A stretch of DNA of 52,002 nt from Treponema sp. (GCA_017449285.1 JAFSJX010000014.1:1-52002), one strand, 5' to 3'. Positions 1 to 9,014 are shown, counted from the first letter of the stretch. The notes: generated from the sequence alone by a model not told the origin. A program made the numbers and translations.

Positions 1-286
1 CATCTGTTCTGAGTACGGCGGACAGAACATCCAGTGTAACGGTATCGGACCTGGATACATCGCAACTCCACAGACAGCTCCTCTCCGCGAAAAACAGGCA
101 GACGGAAGCCGCCACCCATTCGACCAGTTCATCTGTGCAAAGACTCCGGCTGGACGCTGGCTTGACCCCGAAGAATTGGCCGGTCCTGCAGTCTTCCTGG
201 CTTCTGATGCATCAAACGCAGTAAACGGACACATTCTGTACGTTGACGGCGGTATTCTGGCATACATCGGAAAGCAGCCGAGCTAA
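1..286 (+). CDS. 3' end of an SDR sugar-acid dehydrogenase (gluconate 5-dehydrogenase / KduD-like)
   Basis: Reading frame open from base 2 to TAA at 284-286; the N-terminal part with the cofactor fold and catalytic Tyr-Lys lies outside the window. The visible 94 residues are the C-terminal end of a classical short-chain dehydrogenase: NGIGPGYIATPQT (the PG motif after the catalytic region), then AGRWLDPEELAGPAVFLASD and a terminal VDGG motif. Family members reduce keto sugar acids such as 5-ketogluconate or 2-keto-3-deoxygluconate-type intermediates with NAD(P)H in the cytoplasm. The long segment between the PG motif and AGRW and the ending ILAYIGKQP resemble proteins annotated as gluconate 5-dehydrogenase; this is recalled, not searched. 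A role in uronate/pectin breakdown would fit the pectinesterase further on, but that link is inference. Confidence 0.8.
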   Translation, partial: ICSEYGGQNIQCNGIGPGYIATPQTAPLREKQADGSRHPFDQFICAKTPAGRWLDPEELAGPAVFLASDASNAVNGHILYVDGGILAYIGKQPS

Positions 287-377
287 GCAGTTACGGGGCT
301 GTCTGATACGTTTAAAACTACCTGTTGTTGCCGTGTTCGACCCGACAATCTTTTGTCGTATAGGCAAATAGATTTTC

Positions 378-425
378 GGGGCATACACGAAAATGACAAT
401 GTTTCAACTTCTATGCCCCTTTTTT
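378..425 (+). terminator. Hairpin with U-run, long loop
   Basis: GGGGCATA (378-385) pairs perfectly with TATGCCCC (412-419) and is followed by six T. The 26-nt loop is long for an intrinsic terminator but stem and U-tract are right. Probably ends the SDR transcript. The 90 bases before it (287-377) show no gene. Confidence 0.55.
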
Positions 426-442
426 GGAGTGCATCCATACTC

Positions 443-476
443 AAAAGTCCTCTCCAAAAGCGAAGAGGACTTTTTT
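443..476 (+). terminator. Intrinsic terminator
   Basis: AAAAGTCCTCT (443-453) and AGAGGACTTTT (464-474) form an 11-bp stem with a 10-nt loop, running into a T-tract (471-476). It stands directly behind the hairpin at 378-425, so two terminators are stacked before the strong promoter at 489, insulating the barrel gene from the upstream operon. Confidence 0.8.
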
Positions 477-488
477 GTTTGTGGTGGC

Positions 489-518
489 TTGACATAGTTT
501 TTAGTAAAAAAGTATAAT
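489..518 (+). promoter_or_regulatory. Strong sigma-70-type promoter
   Basis: TTGACA (489-494) and TATAAT (513-518), both perfect consensus hexamers, separated by 18 bp. Drives the barrel gene starting at 589 and leaves a leader of about 65 nt. Confidence 0.85.
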
Positions 519-588
519 TTCACGTATTCTATCGTATGATGGAAAATCATAACATTTTGTGCTAAACAATGCACAAGGAGATGATTGT

Positions 589-1251
589 ATGAAAAAGACT
601 TTGGCAGTACTGGCGGCAATCGCTATGAGCGTAACTGGGGCATTTGCATATACGCATAATTTTGGCGTTGGATTTACCATGCCGATTTCTCAAGTTGGCG
701 TGGACAAGACTGGCTTGGACGACATTTTTCAGATTGGCTATGGCGTACACGGCTTTTATTCAGGCATTCTCGACAAAGGCTTTACCTTTAAGGCAAGCGA
801 ATCTGTGGGCATTGCGACAAGCAATGATATGCCCAAAATTGGTCCTTCAAAAGCGGATGTCGGTGTTTTTTCCAACCTTGATGTTGGTGCGGGTTGGACA
901 TTTATCCAAAACGGCAAAATGACTCTTTCTGCGCTCGGTATGCTGGGTATGTATTTGGCGGCATATCCCAAGACTGATGAAGAAACTATCCTCGGTAAAA
1001 AGCATGAGTACAGTTATACGGCGGGCGTTGTTATGTTCGATGTTGGTGCAGACTTGTACTTTTCATACAAAATTGGAAATCATTGGGGTCTGTTCGCGAA
1101 CATCGCAGGTCGCTATCTGATTGCAGGAACTGAGTTTGGTTCAATTGAAGATAAAGAAGATAAAACCACGACGACAACAACTATTGATATGGGCGATTTG
1201 CGCGGCAAATTCATGATTCAGCCGACGATTGGTGTGTGCTGGAAATTTTAA
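589..1251 (+). CDS. Small outer-membrane beta-barrel protein (unknown family)
   Basis: A 220-residue secreted protein. The start at 589 is chosen over an upstream in-frame ATG (559) because AAGGAG sits at 575-580 and the product then opens with a clean signal peptide (MKKTLAVLAAIAMSVTGAFA). The mature part has alternating hydrophobic residues, glycine-rich strands and a C-terminal aromatic (GVCWKF), which is typical of small porin-like barrels inserted by the BAM machinery. An acidic-then-threonine-rich loop (EDKEDKTTTTTT) lies near residue 200 and is probably extracellular. It is a single-gene unit with its own consensus promoter and terminator, so it may be abundant. No specific function can be assigned. 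Confidence 0.8.
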   Translation: MKKTLAVLAAIAMSVTGAFAYTHNFGVGFTMPISQVGVDKTGLDDIFQIGYGVHGFYSGILDKGFTFKASESVGIATSNDMPKIGPSKADVGVFSNLDVGAGWTFIQNGKMTLSALGMLGMYLAAYPKTDEETILGKKHEYSYTAGVVMFDVGADLYFSYKIGNHWGLFANIAGRYLIAGTEFGSIEDKEDKTTTTTTIDMGDLRGKFMIQPTIGVCWKF

Positions 1252-1278
1252 ACGCAAAGCTGCTACCTTTGCCTGTGG

Positions 1279-1296
1279 ACGCGCATCCATGCGCGT
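1279..1296. repeat. Short perfect inverted repeat
   Basis: ACGCGCAT (1279-1286) and ATGCGCGT (1289-1296) with a 2-nt gap, between the barrel stop codon and its terminator. Too short a loop for a stable RNA tetraloop; could be a 3' end stabiliser or a protein site. Confidence 0.4.
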
Positions 1297-1303
1297 GAAA
1301 TCT

Positions 1304-1333
1304 AATCCACTTCAAGCGGAAGTGGATTTTTTT
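1304..1333 (+). terminator. Intrinsic terminator of the barrel gene
   Basis: AATCCACTT (1304-1312), loop of 7, AAGTGGATT (1320-1328), then T-run to 1333. Confidence 0.85.
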
Positions 1334-1368
1334 ATTTTAAATTCCCGCAAATTCAGCATAAAATTCAG

Positions 1369-1423
1369 TTGACAAGTTACCACTTGTTCGGCATACTATT
1401 GTTACCGACTGTTCGGTAACAAT
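1369..1423 (+). promoter_or_regulatory. Efflux operon promoter with perfect TetR-type operator
   Basis: TTGACA at 1369-1374; -10 candidates CATACT (1392-1397, 17-bp spacer) or TACTAT (1394-1399, 19 bp). ATTGTTACCGA (1398-1408) and TCGGTAACAAT (1413-1423) are perfect 11-bp inverted arms around CTGT. The arms cover the -10/start region and touch the ATG at 1424. A partial second copy (GTTACC then TTCGG, 1376-1390) lies in the spacer. This is the usual geometry of TetR autorepression, so the adjacent double TetR protein is the expected ligand. No Shine-Dalgarno precedes the ATG. Confidence 0.75.
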
Positions 1424-2692
1424 ATGGCAAGGCTACATCATTCTGAAAAGACAGCACGAGAACTCATTTTGGACGCGGCATTTTCATTCTACAACGAACC
1501 GCGTCTTTCCGTCTTTTCCATGAATGAACTGGCGGCAAAAATTGGCATTTCCAAGCCCGCTATTTACCGCCACTTTAAAGACAAGGACGCTGTGCTGGCT
1601 GCCATGCATGAGCAGTTTGTTTCTTCACTCTCAGAATGTCTTTTGCGGGTACAGCAGGAAGAAGATGGCGGGGCGGTACCCATTGCATCCGTGGCGGATG
1701 TGGTGCAGTTTTTTGTGGAGCATCCCTACTATGTCAATTACATGATTGGAAACCTTGCCTCCGTAGAAGATTTTGAAATCCATTTGGCACAAGAACTGGA
1801 AACACGCGGTGTAAAAAGTCTTTCGGGTTTTAAATACGCAAGAGAAAAAAGCACAAAGAACATCATCGAGAATTTTGACCACTATGTGCGCACCATCTAT
1901 TGTGGCGTAACGATTTTTATCTTCATCAAGGGACGTGAAAAACTGATTGCAACGCAGTCTCCTGTGGAAGAGGCAAAACAATTCTCACACAATCTGGTAT
2001 CTTTTTTGGCGCGCGGGCTTGTGGAAACAACGGACAAGGCAGACATCCTGCATCCTCTTCCAATTACTCCCGCGCGTATGGCAGAGCTGGATTCCCTCTG
2101 CACCATCACCGATGACATGCTTCCGCCAAAGAATCGTTTTTTTGAGGCCTTTGCGTCCGTCATCAGAAAGTACAAATTTAATGGCATTACGGTGGAGCGC
2201 ATTGCGGACGAACTGGGCATGGCAAAGAGCAGCCTGTACGAATATTTTGACAACAAGAACGAGATGATAAAGACGCTGATTACCAAGGAACTCAGTCTGC
2301 TCAATACAATTGTCAAAGAAAATACGGTGGAAGCGCAGACCTTTAGCGAATACTTGTACATTCTTATCCGCTCTGAATTCGCCTTTTTCCACTTGCGCTC
2401 ATCGCTTATTCCCATTTGCGGCTGGCTTTTAATGTCCACGGCAGACGAAACATTTTTCCATGAATTTGATTCGCCCGACCAGTGGATTTCACGCTTGCCA
2501 GACCCCTTGGAGCGACCCCATGTTGGCATTCCTCTTACCGGGGGCAGTCTTGTGGCGTGGGTATCCTGCCTTCCGATTTCGCTTGTCATGCAGTGCGAGG
2601 GACGGCAGTTGACGCAGGAAGAAAAAATCTCTGCGCTCAAGAAAATGTTTGATTTTGTACAAAATGGCATTGAGCCAAAAGATAGGATATAG
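1424..2692 (+). CDS. Tandem (double) TetR-family transcriptional regulator
   Basis: A 422-residue protein holding two TetR units in one chain; a normal TetR is about 200 residues. The first helix-turn-helix is near residues 10-60 (TARELILDAAF, then ELAAKIGISKPAIYRHFKDK). The second begins near residue 237 (RFFEAFASVIRKYKF, then RIADELGMAKSSLYEYFDNK). Each is followed by a helical ligand/dimer domain, so the chain may work as a covalent pseudodimer. It is first in the efflux operon, its stop codon overlaps the Shine-Dalgarno of tolC (AGGAG 2691-2695), and a perfect palindrome lies right before it, so it most likely represses its own operon and releases on binding a pump substrate. The start at 1424 lacks a ribosome-binding site, but the TetR fold begins at once, so little could be missing. 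Confidence 0.85.
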   Translation: MARLHHSEKTARELILDAAFSFYNEPRLSVFSMNELAAKIGISKPAIYRHFKDKDAVLAAMHEQFVSSLSECLLRVQQEEDGGAVPIASVADVVQFFVEHPYYVNYMIGNLASVEDFEIHLAQELETRGVKSLSGFKYAREKSTKNIIENFDHYVRTIYCGVTIFIFIKGREKLIATQSPVEEAKQFSHNLVSFLARGLVETTDKADILHPLPITPARMAELDSLCTITDDMLPPKNRFFEAFASVIRKYKFNGITVERIADELGMAKSSLYEYFDNKNEMIKTLITKELSLLNTIVKENTVEAQTFSEYLYILIRSEFAFFHLRSSLIPICGWLLMSTADETFFHEFDSPDQWISRLPDPLERPHVGIPLTGGSLVAWVSCLPISLVMQCEGRQLTQEEKISALKKMFDFVQNGIEPKDRI

Positions 2693-2700
2693 GAGTTGCT

Positions 2701-4197
2701 ATGAATAATAGAAGAATTGTTTTAGGCGTAATGATGCTTTCGCTTGCGGCGTTGGCTTTTGCGCAAGAGCAGACAACAAGCACAAAAACTGAACAGAAAA
2801 GCGAAAAAGTAACGCTGACCGCACAAGAAGCGGTGAACTACGCGCTGGAAAACAGCCGCACGCTCAAAAGCGCACAAATTGACCTGGAGATGAAGAAACG
2901 CGTCTCAAACTACGGCTGGAATGTGCTGCTGCCAGATGTAAGCGTGTCAGGAACGCTGAACAGGACAACGAATATTGATTCTACATGGAGCAGCATTCTG
3001 TCTGGCGCAGGTACGGCAGCAGCGGCACAGGCGGGCAACTGGGCAGCGTATGGAGCAGGAGTCGCCGCCGCTGAAAATTCTATGAAAAAAAATGAAAGTC
3101 TGCACTGGGCGGCCGTGGGCAAGATAGGCGTTAGTTGGAGTCTCAGTCTGGCAATGATTCAGGGCATTCGCGCGTCAAAGGCAAATTACGAAGGCGGAAA
3201 AATTTCTTGGGAACAGAGCCAGCGCGAAGTCAGCACGCAGGTTCGCAAACTGTTCTACGCTCTTCTCCTGCAGCAGGAAAGTCTGAAGATTCAAAAGACT
3301 TCTCTGGAAAACGCACGACAGCGCGCCGTACAGGCAGAGACAAACTACCGCAACGGTTTGGTGCCAGAAATCTCCATGCTGAGCGCACAGGTTACCTATC
3401 AGAATGAAATTCCAGAGGTAGAAACCGCTGAACTGGAATTGGAGCAAACCGTGGACACCTTTGCCTTTTTGCTGGGCTATCCTGTAGGCACAAAACTTGA
3501 GTTGGTGGGGTCAATTGAGCCAACCTATATTGATGCTGACACCGATGACCTGCTTGCCCGTTACGGCGGAAACAACTTGGACATTCAGGCTATGCGGAGC
3601 AACATCAATCTGCTGAAAATTCAATTGAGCGCAAACGACTTGTCTACATGGACACCGGCCTTGGTAATCAGTTACGCTTTGCAGCCGACCCTCGCTCCCT
3701 ATGCTCTTGACTTTGACAAATGGGGAACAGGCAGCAATTGGAATGATGGCGGTTCACTCAGTTTTACCCTCGCATGGAACATCACCAATATGCTTCCCTG
3801 GTCTAAAAACCGTCAGAGCGCGGCGGATATTCGGGCAAACATTGCAAAACTGGAACTTACGCTGGAAACTTTGCTTGAAAACCAAAAAGTGGAAGTTCGC
3901 AAGGCGGTAGACACTCTTAATCAGGCGCGCGAACAGATTGATGCCATGGGACGCAACGTTACATTGGCGCAACGCTCGTATGATATGTCTGCCCGTCAGT
4001 ATCGGAACGGTACCATTGAATTGCTGGATTTGCGCGACCGTGAAGCCCAACTCAATCAGGCAAAACTCGGACAGCTGAGCCAGAAATTCAACTACATCTC
4101 TGCGCTCATGGATTTGGAAAAAGCACTGAATGTCGGCCTCACACGCCCCGCAAATGCGGACGCACCGGCAAAGACATCTCTAGAAAAATCTAACTAA
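2701..4197 (+). CDS. TolC-family outer membrane efflux channel
   Basis: A 498-residue secreted protein with signal peptide (MNNRRIVLGVMMLSLAALAFAQ). Two outer-membrane-efflux repeats follow, with the expected long amphipathic helices, for example LTAQEAVNYALENSRTLKSA near the start of the first and an RSYDMSARQYRNGTIELLDL helix near the end of the second. It would form the trimeric channel that takes substrate from the adaptor and pump across the outer membrane. An Ala/Gly-rich insert (about residues 95-125) interrupts the first repeat. It lies 8 nt after the TetR gene and 20 nt before the adaptor, consistent with one transcript. Family assignment is firm; substrate is unknown. Confidence 0.9.
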   Translation: MNNRRIVLGVMMLSLAALAFAQEQTTSTKTEQKSEKVTLTAQEAVNYALENSRTLKSAQIDLEMKKRVSNYGWNVLLPDVSVSGTLNRTTNIDSTWSSILSGAGTAAAAQAGNWAAYGAGVAAAENSMKKNESLHWAAVGKIGVSWSLSLAMIQGIRASKANYEGGKISWEQSQREVSTQVRKLFYALLLQQESLKIQKTSLENARQRAVQAETNYRNGLVPEISMLSAQVTYQNEIPEVETAELELEQTVDTFAFLLGYPVGTKLELVGSIEPTYIDADTDDLLARYGGNNLDIQAMRSNINLLKIQLSANDLSTWTPALVISYALQPTLAPYALDFDKWGTGSNWNDGGSLSFTLAWNITNMLPWSKNRQSAADIRANIAKLELTLETLLENQKVEVRKAVDTLNQAREQIDAMGRNVTLAQRSYDMSARQYRNGTIELLDLRDREAQLNQAKLGQLSQKFNYISALMDLEKALNVGLTRPANADAPAKTSLEKSN

Positions 4198-4217
4198 GGA
4201 AACAAAGGGGGAAACCT

Positions 4218-5150
4218 ATGAAAAAAATAATGACAGCGGCAGTCGCCGTTTTGACAGCAGCAACCCTTCTGACAGCAAGTGGCTGTAAAAAAGGCGGAGC
4301 ATCTTCAAAAACAGTGGATGAGGCAGAAATTATCTACGCAGTCTCTTCATACAAAACCGCTCCGGGCAATCTGGATGAGTACCTGGAATTTGGCGGTGAC
4401 GTAGATTCAAGCTCAGCGGTAAACGTTATGCCGGACCAGGCAGGAAAAATTTCCCGCATTTTGGTAAACGTGGGCGACCATGTGACAAAAAATCAGGTAA
4501 TTGCCTATGTTGACGCAAGCCGTCCTGGTATGAATTACAGCGAAAGCCCGGTACGTGCTCCAATTGCAGGACGCATTACTTCTATTCCGCCGACTATTGG
4601 TGCTACCGTAAGCCAGGCTGTTTCCGTTGCCCGCATTGCCCGCACCGATGATTTGGAAATCAAAGTAAATGTTGCAGAACGCTTTATCAGCCGCATCAAG
4701 CAGGGACAGACGGCTGTTGTTACCTTTGACGCATATCCTGGCACAGACTTTAAGGCAAAAGTGTTTGAGGTCAGCCCGGTTCTGGATACATCAACCCGCA
4801 CTATGTCCATCAAGCTGCGCATCGATCCGCCAGACAGCCGCATAAAAGTTGGTATGTATGCCCGCGTTCGTCTGGTTACCGACAGCGTAAAAGATGCCAT
4901 TGTCATTCCAAATGCGGCAATGATTATGCGTGACGGAAAACCCTATGTATTTGTTGTGGCAAATCAGCAAGAAGGCAAAAAGAATGCCACGGTGCGCTTG
5001 CAGTCTGTAAAAGTCGGTATTTCTGTGGATAACAAGACAGAAATTGCAGACGGTCTTTCTGCAGGTGATGAAATCATCATCAAAGGTCAGTCTCTTTTGA
5101 ATGATGGCGCACAGGTAAACATTATTTCTACAACAGACGCAGCAAAGTAA
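4218..5150 (+). CDS. RND efflux periplasmic adaptor (HlyD/MFP family), lipoprotein
   Basis: A 310-residue membrane fusion protein. The signal peptide ends in a lipobox (LTASGC, Cys23), so it is a lipid-anchored periplasmic adaptor like AcrA. The biotinyl-lipoyl-like domain is visible as GKISRILVNVGDHVTKNQVI and, after a very short or missing coiled-coil hairpin, SPVRAPIAGRITSIPPTIGA; the beta-barrel follows (VAERFISRIKQGQTAVVTFD) and then the membrane-proximal domain (VKVGISVDNKTEIADGL). The near absence of the alpha-hairpin makes it a compact adaptor. A good ribosome-binding site (GGGGG) precedes the ATG. It links the TolC-type channel before it to the RND pump after it. Confidence 0.9.
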   Translation: MKKIMTAAVAVLTAATLLTASGCKKGGASSKTVDEAEIIYAVSSYKTAPGNLDEYLEFGGDVDSSSAVNVMPDQAGKISRILVNVGDHVTKNQVIAYVDASRPGMNYSESPVRAPIAGRITSIPPTIGATVSQAVSVARIARTDDLEIKVNVAERFISRIKQGQTAVVTFDAYPGTDFKAKVFEVSPVLDTSTRTMSIKLRIDPPDSRIKVGMYARVRLVTDSVKDAIVIPNAAMIMRDGKPYVFVVANQQEGKKNATVRLQSVKVGISVDNKTEIADGLSAGDEIIIKGQSLLNDGAQVNIISTTDAAK

Positions 5151-5176
5151 AGGGTCACTGACCAATAGGAGAAACT

Positions 5177-8100
5177 ATGACACTATCAGAGAGATGTGTT
5201 AATAAGCCCACCACGACACTGCTTATCTTCTTGGTGTTGATTGGTCTGGGCATCTACTGTACAAAGAGTCTTCCGGTTGATATGTACCCGGATATGGACT
5301 TGCCGTACATGATTGTATATACCACCTACGGAAACGCAGGTCCTGAGGAAATTGAACAGAGTTTGACGCGCACATTGGAAAGTTCGCTTTCTGGTTTGAG
5401 CGGTCTTAAAAAAATGCAGTCACGTTCACAGTCGGGCGTATCGCTGGTCATCCTACAATTTGAATTTGGCACGAACCTAGACGCAGCGGCGAACGACATA
5501 CGAGACAAGATAGATATGGTGCGGCGATATTTACCAGAAGACGCGGACAGTCCTATTACCATCCGCATGGATCCGTCCATGATGCCGATTATGATGCTGG
5601 CAGTACAGGGAAGCCGCACGCCAGAGGAACTGCGCCAGTTTGCGGAAGATGTTATTCAGCCGCGTTTGGAACAGTTGGACGGTGTTGCATCTGCAAACGT
5701 TATCGGTGGCCGTGAAAAGTCTATCAATGTAGAAATTCCCCGCGACCGACTGGAAGCATACGGCCTTTCAATCAGTTCCGTTGTGCAGATGATTGGTGCA
5801 CAAAACATACAGTCTTCTGGCGGTGTTATCACCAGCGGTGACATAAACTATACGATTAAGGCAAACGGAAAATATCAGAATCTTGAAGATTTGAAAAACA
5901 CCGTTATTTCATACAAGGTGAGCGCCTCAGACGGGTTCAATGCACCTGATATGCGTACCGTCCGCTTACGCGACATTGCCGATGTATATGAAGGCTACAA
6001 AGACGAAAGCACACTGGCATATTTGGACGGAAACCCCTCCGTCATGCTGATGATTCAGAAGCAGAGTGGCAAGAACTCCGTGAGCGCAGCCAAAAAAGTG
6101 CGTAATGCCCTCGTAGAACTCAAAGCCGAATTGCCGTCTGACGTAGGCTTGACCGAAACATACAACACTACGGACATCATTGAGCAGACGATTATGGAAG
6201 TTGTTTCTTCGGTTGTGCAGGGTGCTTTGCTTGCTATCGCCGTTCTCTTTATCTTCCTGCGTTCACTTAAAAGTACGATTATCGTTGGTCTTGCAATCCC
6301 GATTTCCGTTTTGATTACGCTCTTCCTCATGTACTTTAAGGGAATCACCATTAACTCAATCTCAATGGTCGGCTTGCTCTTGGGTATAGGTATGTTGGTT
6401 GATAACTCTATTGTTGTTCTGGAAAACATCTATTCCTACCGTCAGCGCGATGCAAAGCCCAAGGTGGCCGCAATCCTCGGTTCACAGGAAATGGCCATGT
6501 CCATCACCTCGTCTACCCTTACTTCTGTGTGTATCTTCCTTCCGATGCTGATGTTCCAGTCAAAACTGGGCATTATGGGTCAGATGTTCCATGACTTGGC
6601 TTATACGATTATCTTCTCGCTCATGTGTTCTCTCTTTGTTGCAATTTGTCTGGTACCAGTATTGACTTCAAAATATCTTCGTATCGACAAAATTGACGAC
6701 TCTGGTGATAGTACTAGTGACAAAGTAAACCGTGCATTCAACCGTTTCTTCTTCAACATGGAAAACAGCTATGCAAAGGGCGTTTCATGGGTTCTGCATC
6801 ATCGCAAACTGAGCATTATCGTTCTGGTCATTCTCTTCTTCCTGTCTATTGCAGCGGTTAAAATCGTAGGATTTATCTTCATGCCGGAAAGTGCGGCTAA
6901 CTCCGTACAGGTCAATCTGGAACTGGCAAAAGGTACTCGCCTTGAAGTAACAGAAGATACCCTGCGTGAATTTGAGAACATGGCCCTGCAGGATTTAAAG
7001 GGCGTAAAATATACGTCTGTCACCGTTGGTGGTACTTCCATGATGAGCGCAAGTTCTGAAACAAACACCGGTTCCGTTACCTTCATGCTCTATGCAGAAA
7101 AGGAACGCCAGAAAGGTTGGGACAATGAAAAATCCGCAAAGGAAAAACTGCGCCGCTATTTTAATCTTTTCCCCGGCACAACCGTCAAATTCGGCACAAA
7201 CATGAACAGCGCATCAAGTTCCAGCGGCATGAGTATCGACATCAAGAGTGATGACCTGAATCTTGTCCGTGCTACAGCATCACAGATTGCAGACTTGCTC
7301 AAAGAAAAAGGCAGCGACCTTGTTACGGAAGTTTCCAGCGACCAGGAAGACGGCCTCCCCCAGGCAGAAATCATCTTTGACCGTGACCGTATGTATCAGT
7401 TTGGCTTGAGCATCTACAGCGTTGAGGCAGACATCAAGGGTGCTATCAACGGTACAACTGCAAGCCGTCTGACACAAAACGGTAAGGATATTGACGTTAT
7501 CGTGCGCCTGCCAGAAAAGGACAAATCTAAACTGGCCGACTTGGATGAAATCTCAGTGGTCAATTCACAGGGACAGCGCATTCCGCTTTCCAGCTTTGCC
7601 CGCTACATTCAGTCTACCGCTCCTGTTACGATTTACCGTGAAAATCAGGCACGTATCATCCACGTTACGGGTAAGCCTGTTGCCGGTCTTTCTCTGGACA
7701 AAGTGCAGAACGGCATCAAGCAATTGATTGACGACAACATTCCGAAAGATGAAAACGTAACGATTTCATTCAGTGGTGACTACAAAGACATGATGGAGGC
7801 AGCGGCAAACTTTGGCTTGATTATCTTGATTGCGGCTATCTTGGTTTTTGTCGTCATGGCAAGTCAGTTTGAATCTTTGCTTGACCCCTTTATCGTTATC
7901 TTTACCATTCCGCTGTCTTTTATCGGCGTTATGATGATTTACGGATTTACCGGCAATCAGCTCAACCTCGTTACTATCATGGGTATGCTGGTTCTGGTCG
8001 GTACCATCGTTAATAACGGTATCGTTCTTGTTGACTACACCAACCTGTTGCGCAAGCGTGGACTTGGCTTGGAAGAAGCCTGTATTGAGGCAGCCCGCAA

Positions 8101-8629
8101 CCGTCTGCGCCCAATTTTGATGTCTACCTTGACCACGGTTATCTCATTGATGCCGATGGCGTTCTTCCCAGGCGAAGGTTCACAGTCAATGCAGCCGATT
8201 TCACTTACGGTCTTTGGTGGTATGACATTCGGTTCTTTGATGACCCTCTTCCTCATGCCTACGGTATACTACATCTTTAACGCCCGTCGTCTAAAGAAGG
8301 CAGCAAAGAAAGCGGCTCGCCAGGGCTTGGCATCTGACAGTCTGCTTGTCGATAAATCAATGAGCGCAAGGGAACTCCGCCGTGCAGAAAAACTGGCCGC
8401 CAAAGCAGAAAAGCAGCGCGCCAAGGCAGGAAAACTGGCAGCCCAACTCGCCGCCGCTCAGGAAGCCGCCAATGAAATGGCAAAGGCACAGGCAGAAGCC
8501 GAAGAAAAAGCAAAGCAGGCTCAGGCACAAGAAGAAGCCCTTGCTGCAGAGCGCGCCGCAAAAGCCGAAGCAAAAGCCCAGGCAGCAGAAACGGCTCAAG
8601 CACAAGAAAATGCAACGGAGGAAAAATAA
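5177..8629 (+). CDS. RND-family efflux pump (HAE type) with long cytoplasmic coiled-coil tail
   Basis: A 1150-residue inner-membrane pump; AcrB-type proteins are usually about 1030-1050. It has two repeats of six membrane helices with large periplasmic loops; TM1 is TLLIFLVLIGLGIYCTKSL and the porter-domain start PVDMYPDMDLPYMIV is typical. In TM4 the usual Asp-Asp pair reads Asp-Asn (GMLVDNSIVVLENI), a variant common outside Proteobacteria, so the proton relay still has one Asp. The second-half motif is VGTIVNNGIVLVDYTN. After the last helix (about residue 1038) comes a 112-residue Ala/Lys/Glu/Gln-rich tail with strong coiled-coil character that is not part of the RND fold. The gene is 26 nt after the adaptor and 2 nt before the PII-like gene. 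Confidence 0.92.
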   Translation: MTLSERCVNKPTTTLLIFLVLIGLGIYCTKSLPVDMYPDMDLPYMIVYTTYGNAGPEEIEQSLTRTLESSLSGLSGLKKMQSRSQSGVSLVILQFEFGTNLDAAANDIRDKIDMVRRYLPEDADSPITIRMDPSMMPIMMLAVQGSRTPEELRQFAEDVIQPRLEQLDGVASANVIGGREKSINVEIPRDRLEAYGLSISSVVQMIGAQNIQSSGGVITSGDINYTIKANGKYQNLEDLKNTVISYKVSASDGFNAPDMRTVRLRDIADVYEGYKDESTLAYLDGNPSVMLMIQKQSGKNSVSAAKKVRNALVELKAELPSDVGLTETYNTTDIIEQTIMEVVSSVVQGALLAIAVLFIFLRSLKSTIIVGLAIPISVLITLFLMYFKGITINSISMVGLLLGIGMLVDNSIVVLENIYSYRQRDAKPKVAAILGSQEMAMSITSSTLTSVCIFLPMLMFQSKLGIMGQMFHDLAYTIIFSLMCSLFVAICLVPVLTSKYLRIDKIDDSGDSTSDKVNRAFNRFFFNMENSYAKGVSWVLHHRKLSIIVLVILFFLSIAAVKIVGFIFMPESAANSVQVNLELAKGTRLEVTEDTLREFENMALQDLKGVKYTSVTVGGTSMMSASSETNTGSVTFMLYAEKERQKGWDNEKSAKEKLRRYFNLFPGTTVKFGTNMNSASSSSGMSIDIKSDDLNLVRATASQIADLLKEKGSDLVTEVSSDQEDGLPQAEIIFDRDRMYQFGLSIYSVEADIKGAINGTTASRLTQNGKDIDVIVRLPEKDKSKLADLDEISVVNSQGQRIPLSSFARYIQSTAPVTIYRENQARIIHVTGKPVAGLSLDKVQNGIKQLIDDNIPKDENVTISFSGDYKDMMEAAANFGLIILIAAILVFVVMASQFESLLDPFIVIFTIPLSFIGVMMIYGFTGNQLNLVTIMGMLVLVGTIVNNGIVLVDYTNLLRKRGLGLEEACIEAARNRLRPILMSTLTTVISLMPMAFFPGEGSQSMQPISLTVFGGMTFGSLMTLFLMPTVYYIFNARRLKKAAKKAARQGLASDSLLVDKSMSARELRRAEKLAAKAEKQRAKAGKLAAQLAAAQEAANEMAKAQAEAEEKAKQAQAQEEALAAERAAKAEAKAQAAETAQAQENATEEK

Positions 8630-8631
8630 CT

Positions 8632-9012
8632 ATGGCTAAAGATACAAAAAAAGAGCGCGTTGATTTTACTCCCGCGCCACTCAAAAGCAAAAAAGATGAT
8701 GAACGCTACGCTCCGGCGGGCAATGTCATCCGTGTAGAAATAATCTGTACGCAGGCATTGGAAGAAGACTTCCGTCAGGAATTTGACGAACAGAAAGTTG
8801 CGGCGCGCTATACCAAACTGGCGGCTGTCATGGGTGCGGGCTATTCAAACCCCTGTCTGGGCGATGCCATCTGGCCGCAGCTCAACGTCATGTTCATCAT
8901 CTATTGTAGCGAAGAAGACTGCGCAAAGATAAAAGACATTGTGTGGAAACTGCGCGACAAATACCGCACGGAAGGAATTGCTTGTTTTGTTAGCAAAGCG
9001 GAGGAAGTATAA
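8632..9012 (+). CDS. PII-like small alpha/beta protein linked to the RND pump
   Basis: A 126-residue cytoplasmic protein starting 2 nt after the pump's stop codon. After about 30 polar residues, the pattern VIRVEIICTQALEEDFRQEF, then a YTKLAAVMGAG loop, then LNVMFIIYCSEEDCAKIKDI, suggests a ferredoxin-like beta-alpha-beta fold resembling PII signalling proteins. Small PII-like proteins are known to be encoded next to some RND pumps. The position of the loop matches the mobile T-loop of PII, but it lacks the classical uridylylation site. A role in sensing a nucleotide or metal and acting on the pump, perhaps on its cytoplasmic tail, is inference. Translation is probably coupled to the pump. 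Confidence 0.65.
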   Translation: MAKDTKKERVDFTPAPLKSKKDDERYAPAGNVIRVEIICTQALEEDFRQEFDEQKVAARYTKLAAVMGAGYSNPCLGDAIWPQLNVMFIIYCSEEDCAKIKDIVWKLRDKYRTEGIACFVSKAEEV

Positions 9013-9014
9013 CG

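Noticed and set aside
8277..8690. Leu/Pro-rich open frame opposite the RND pump tail
   Set aside because: Produced by the low-complexity Ala/Lys/Glu codons of the coiled-coil tail read backwards.
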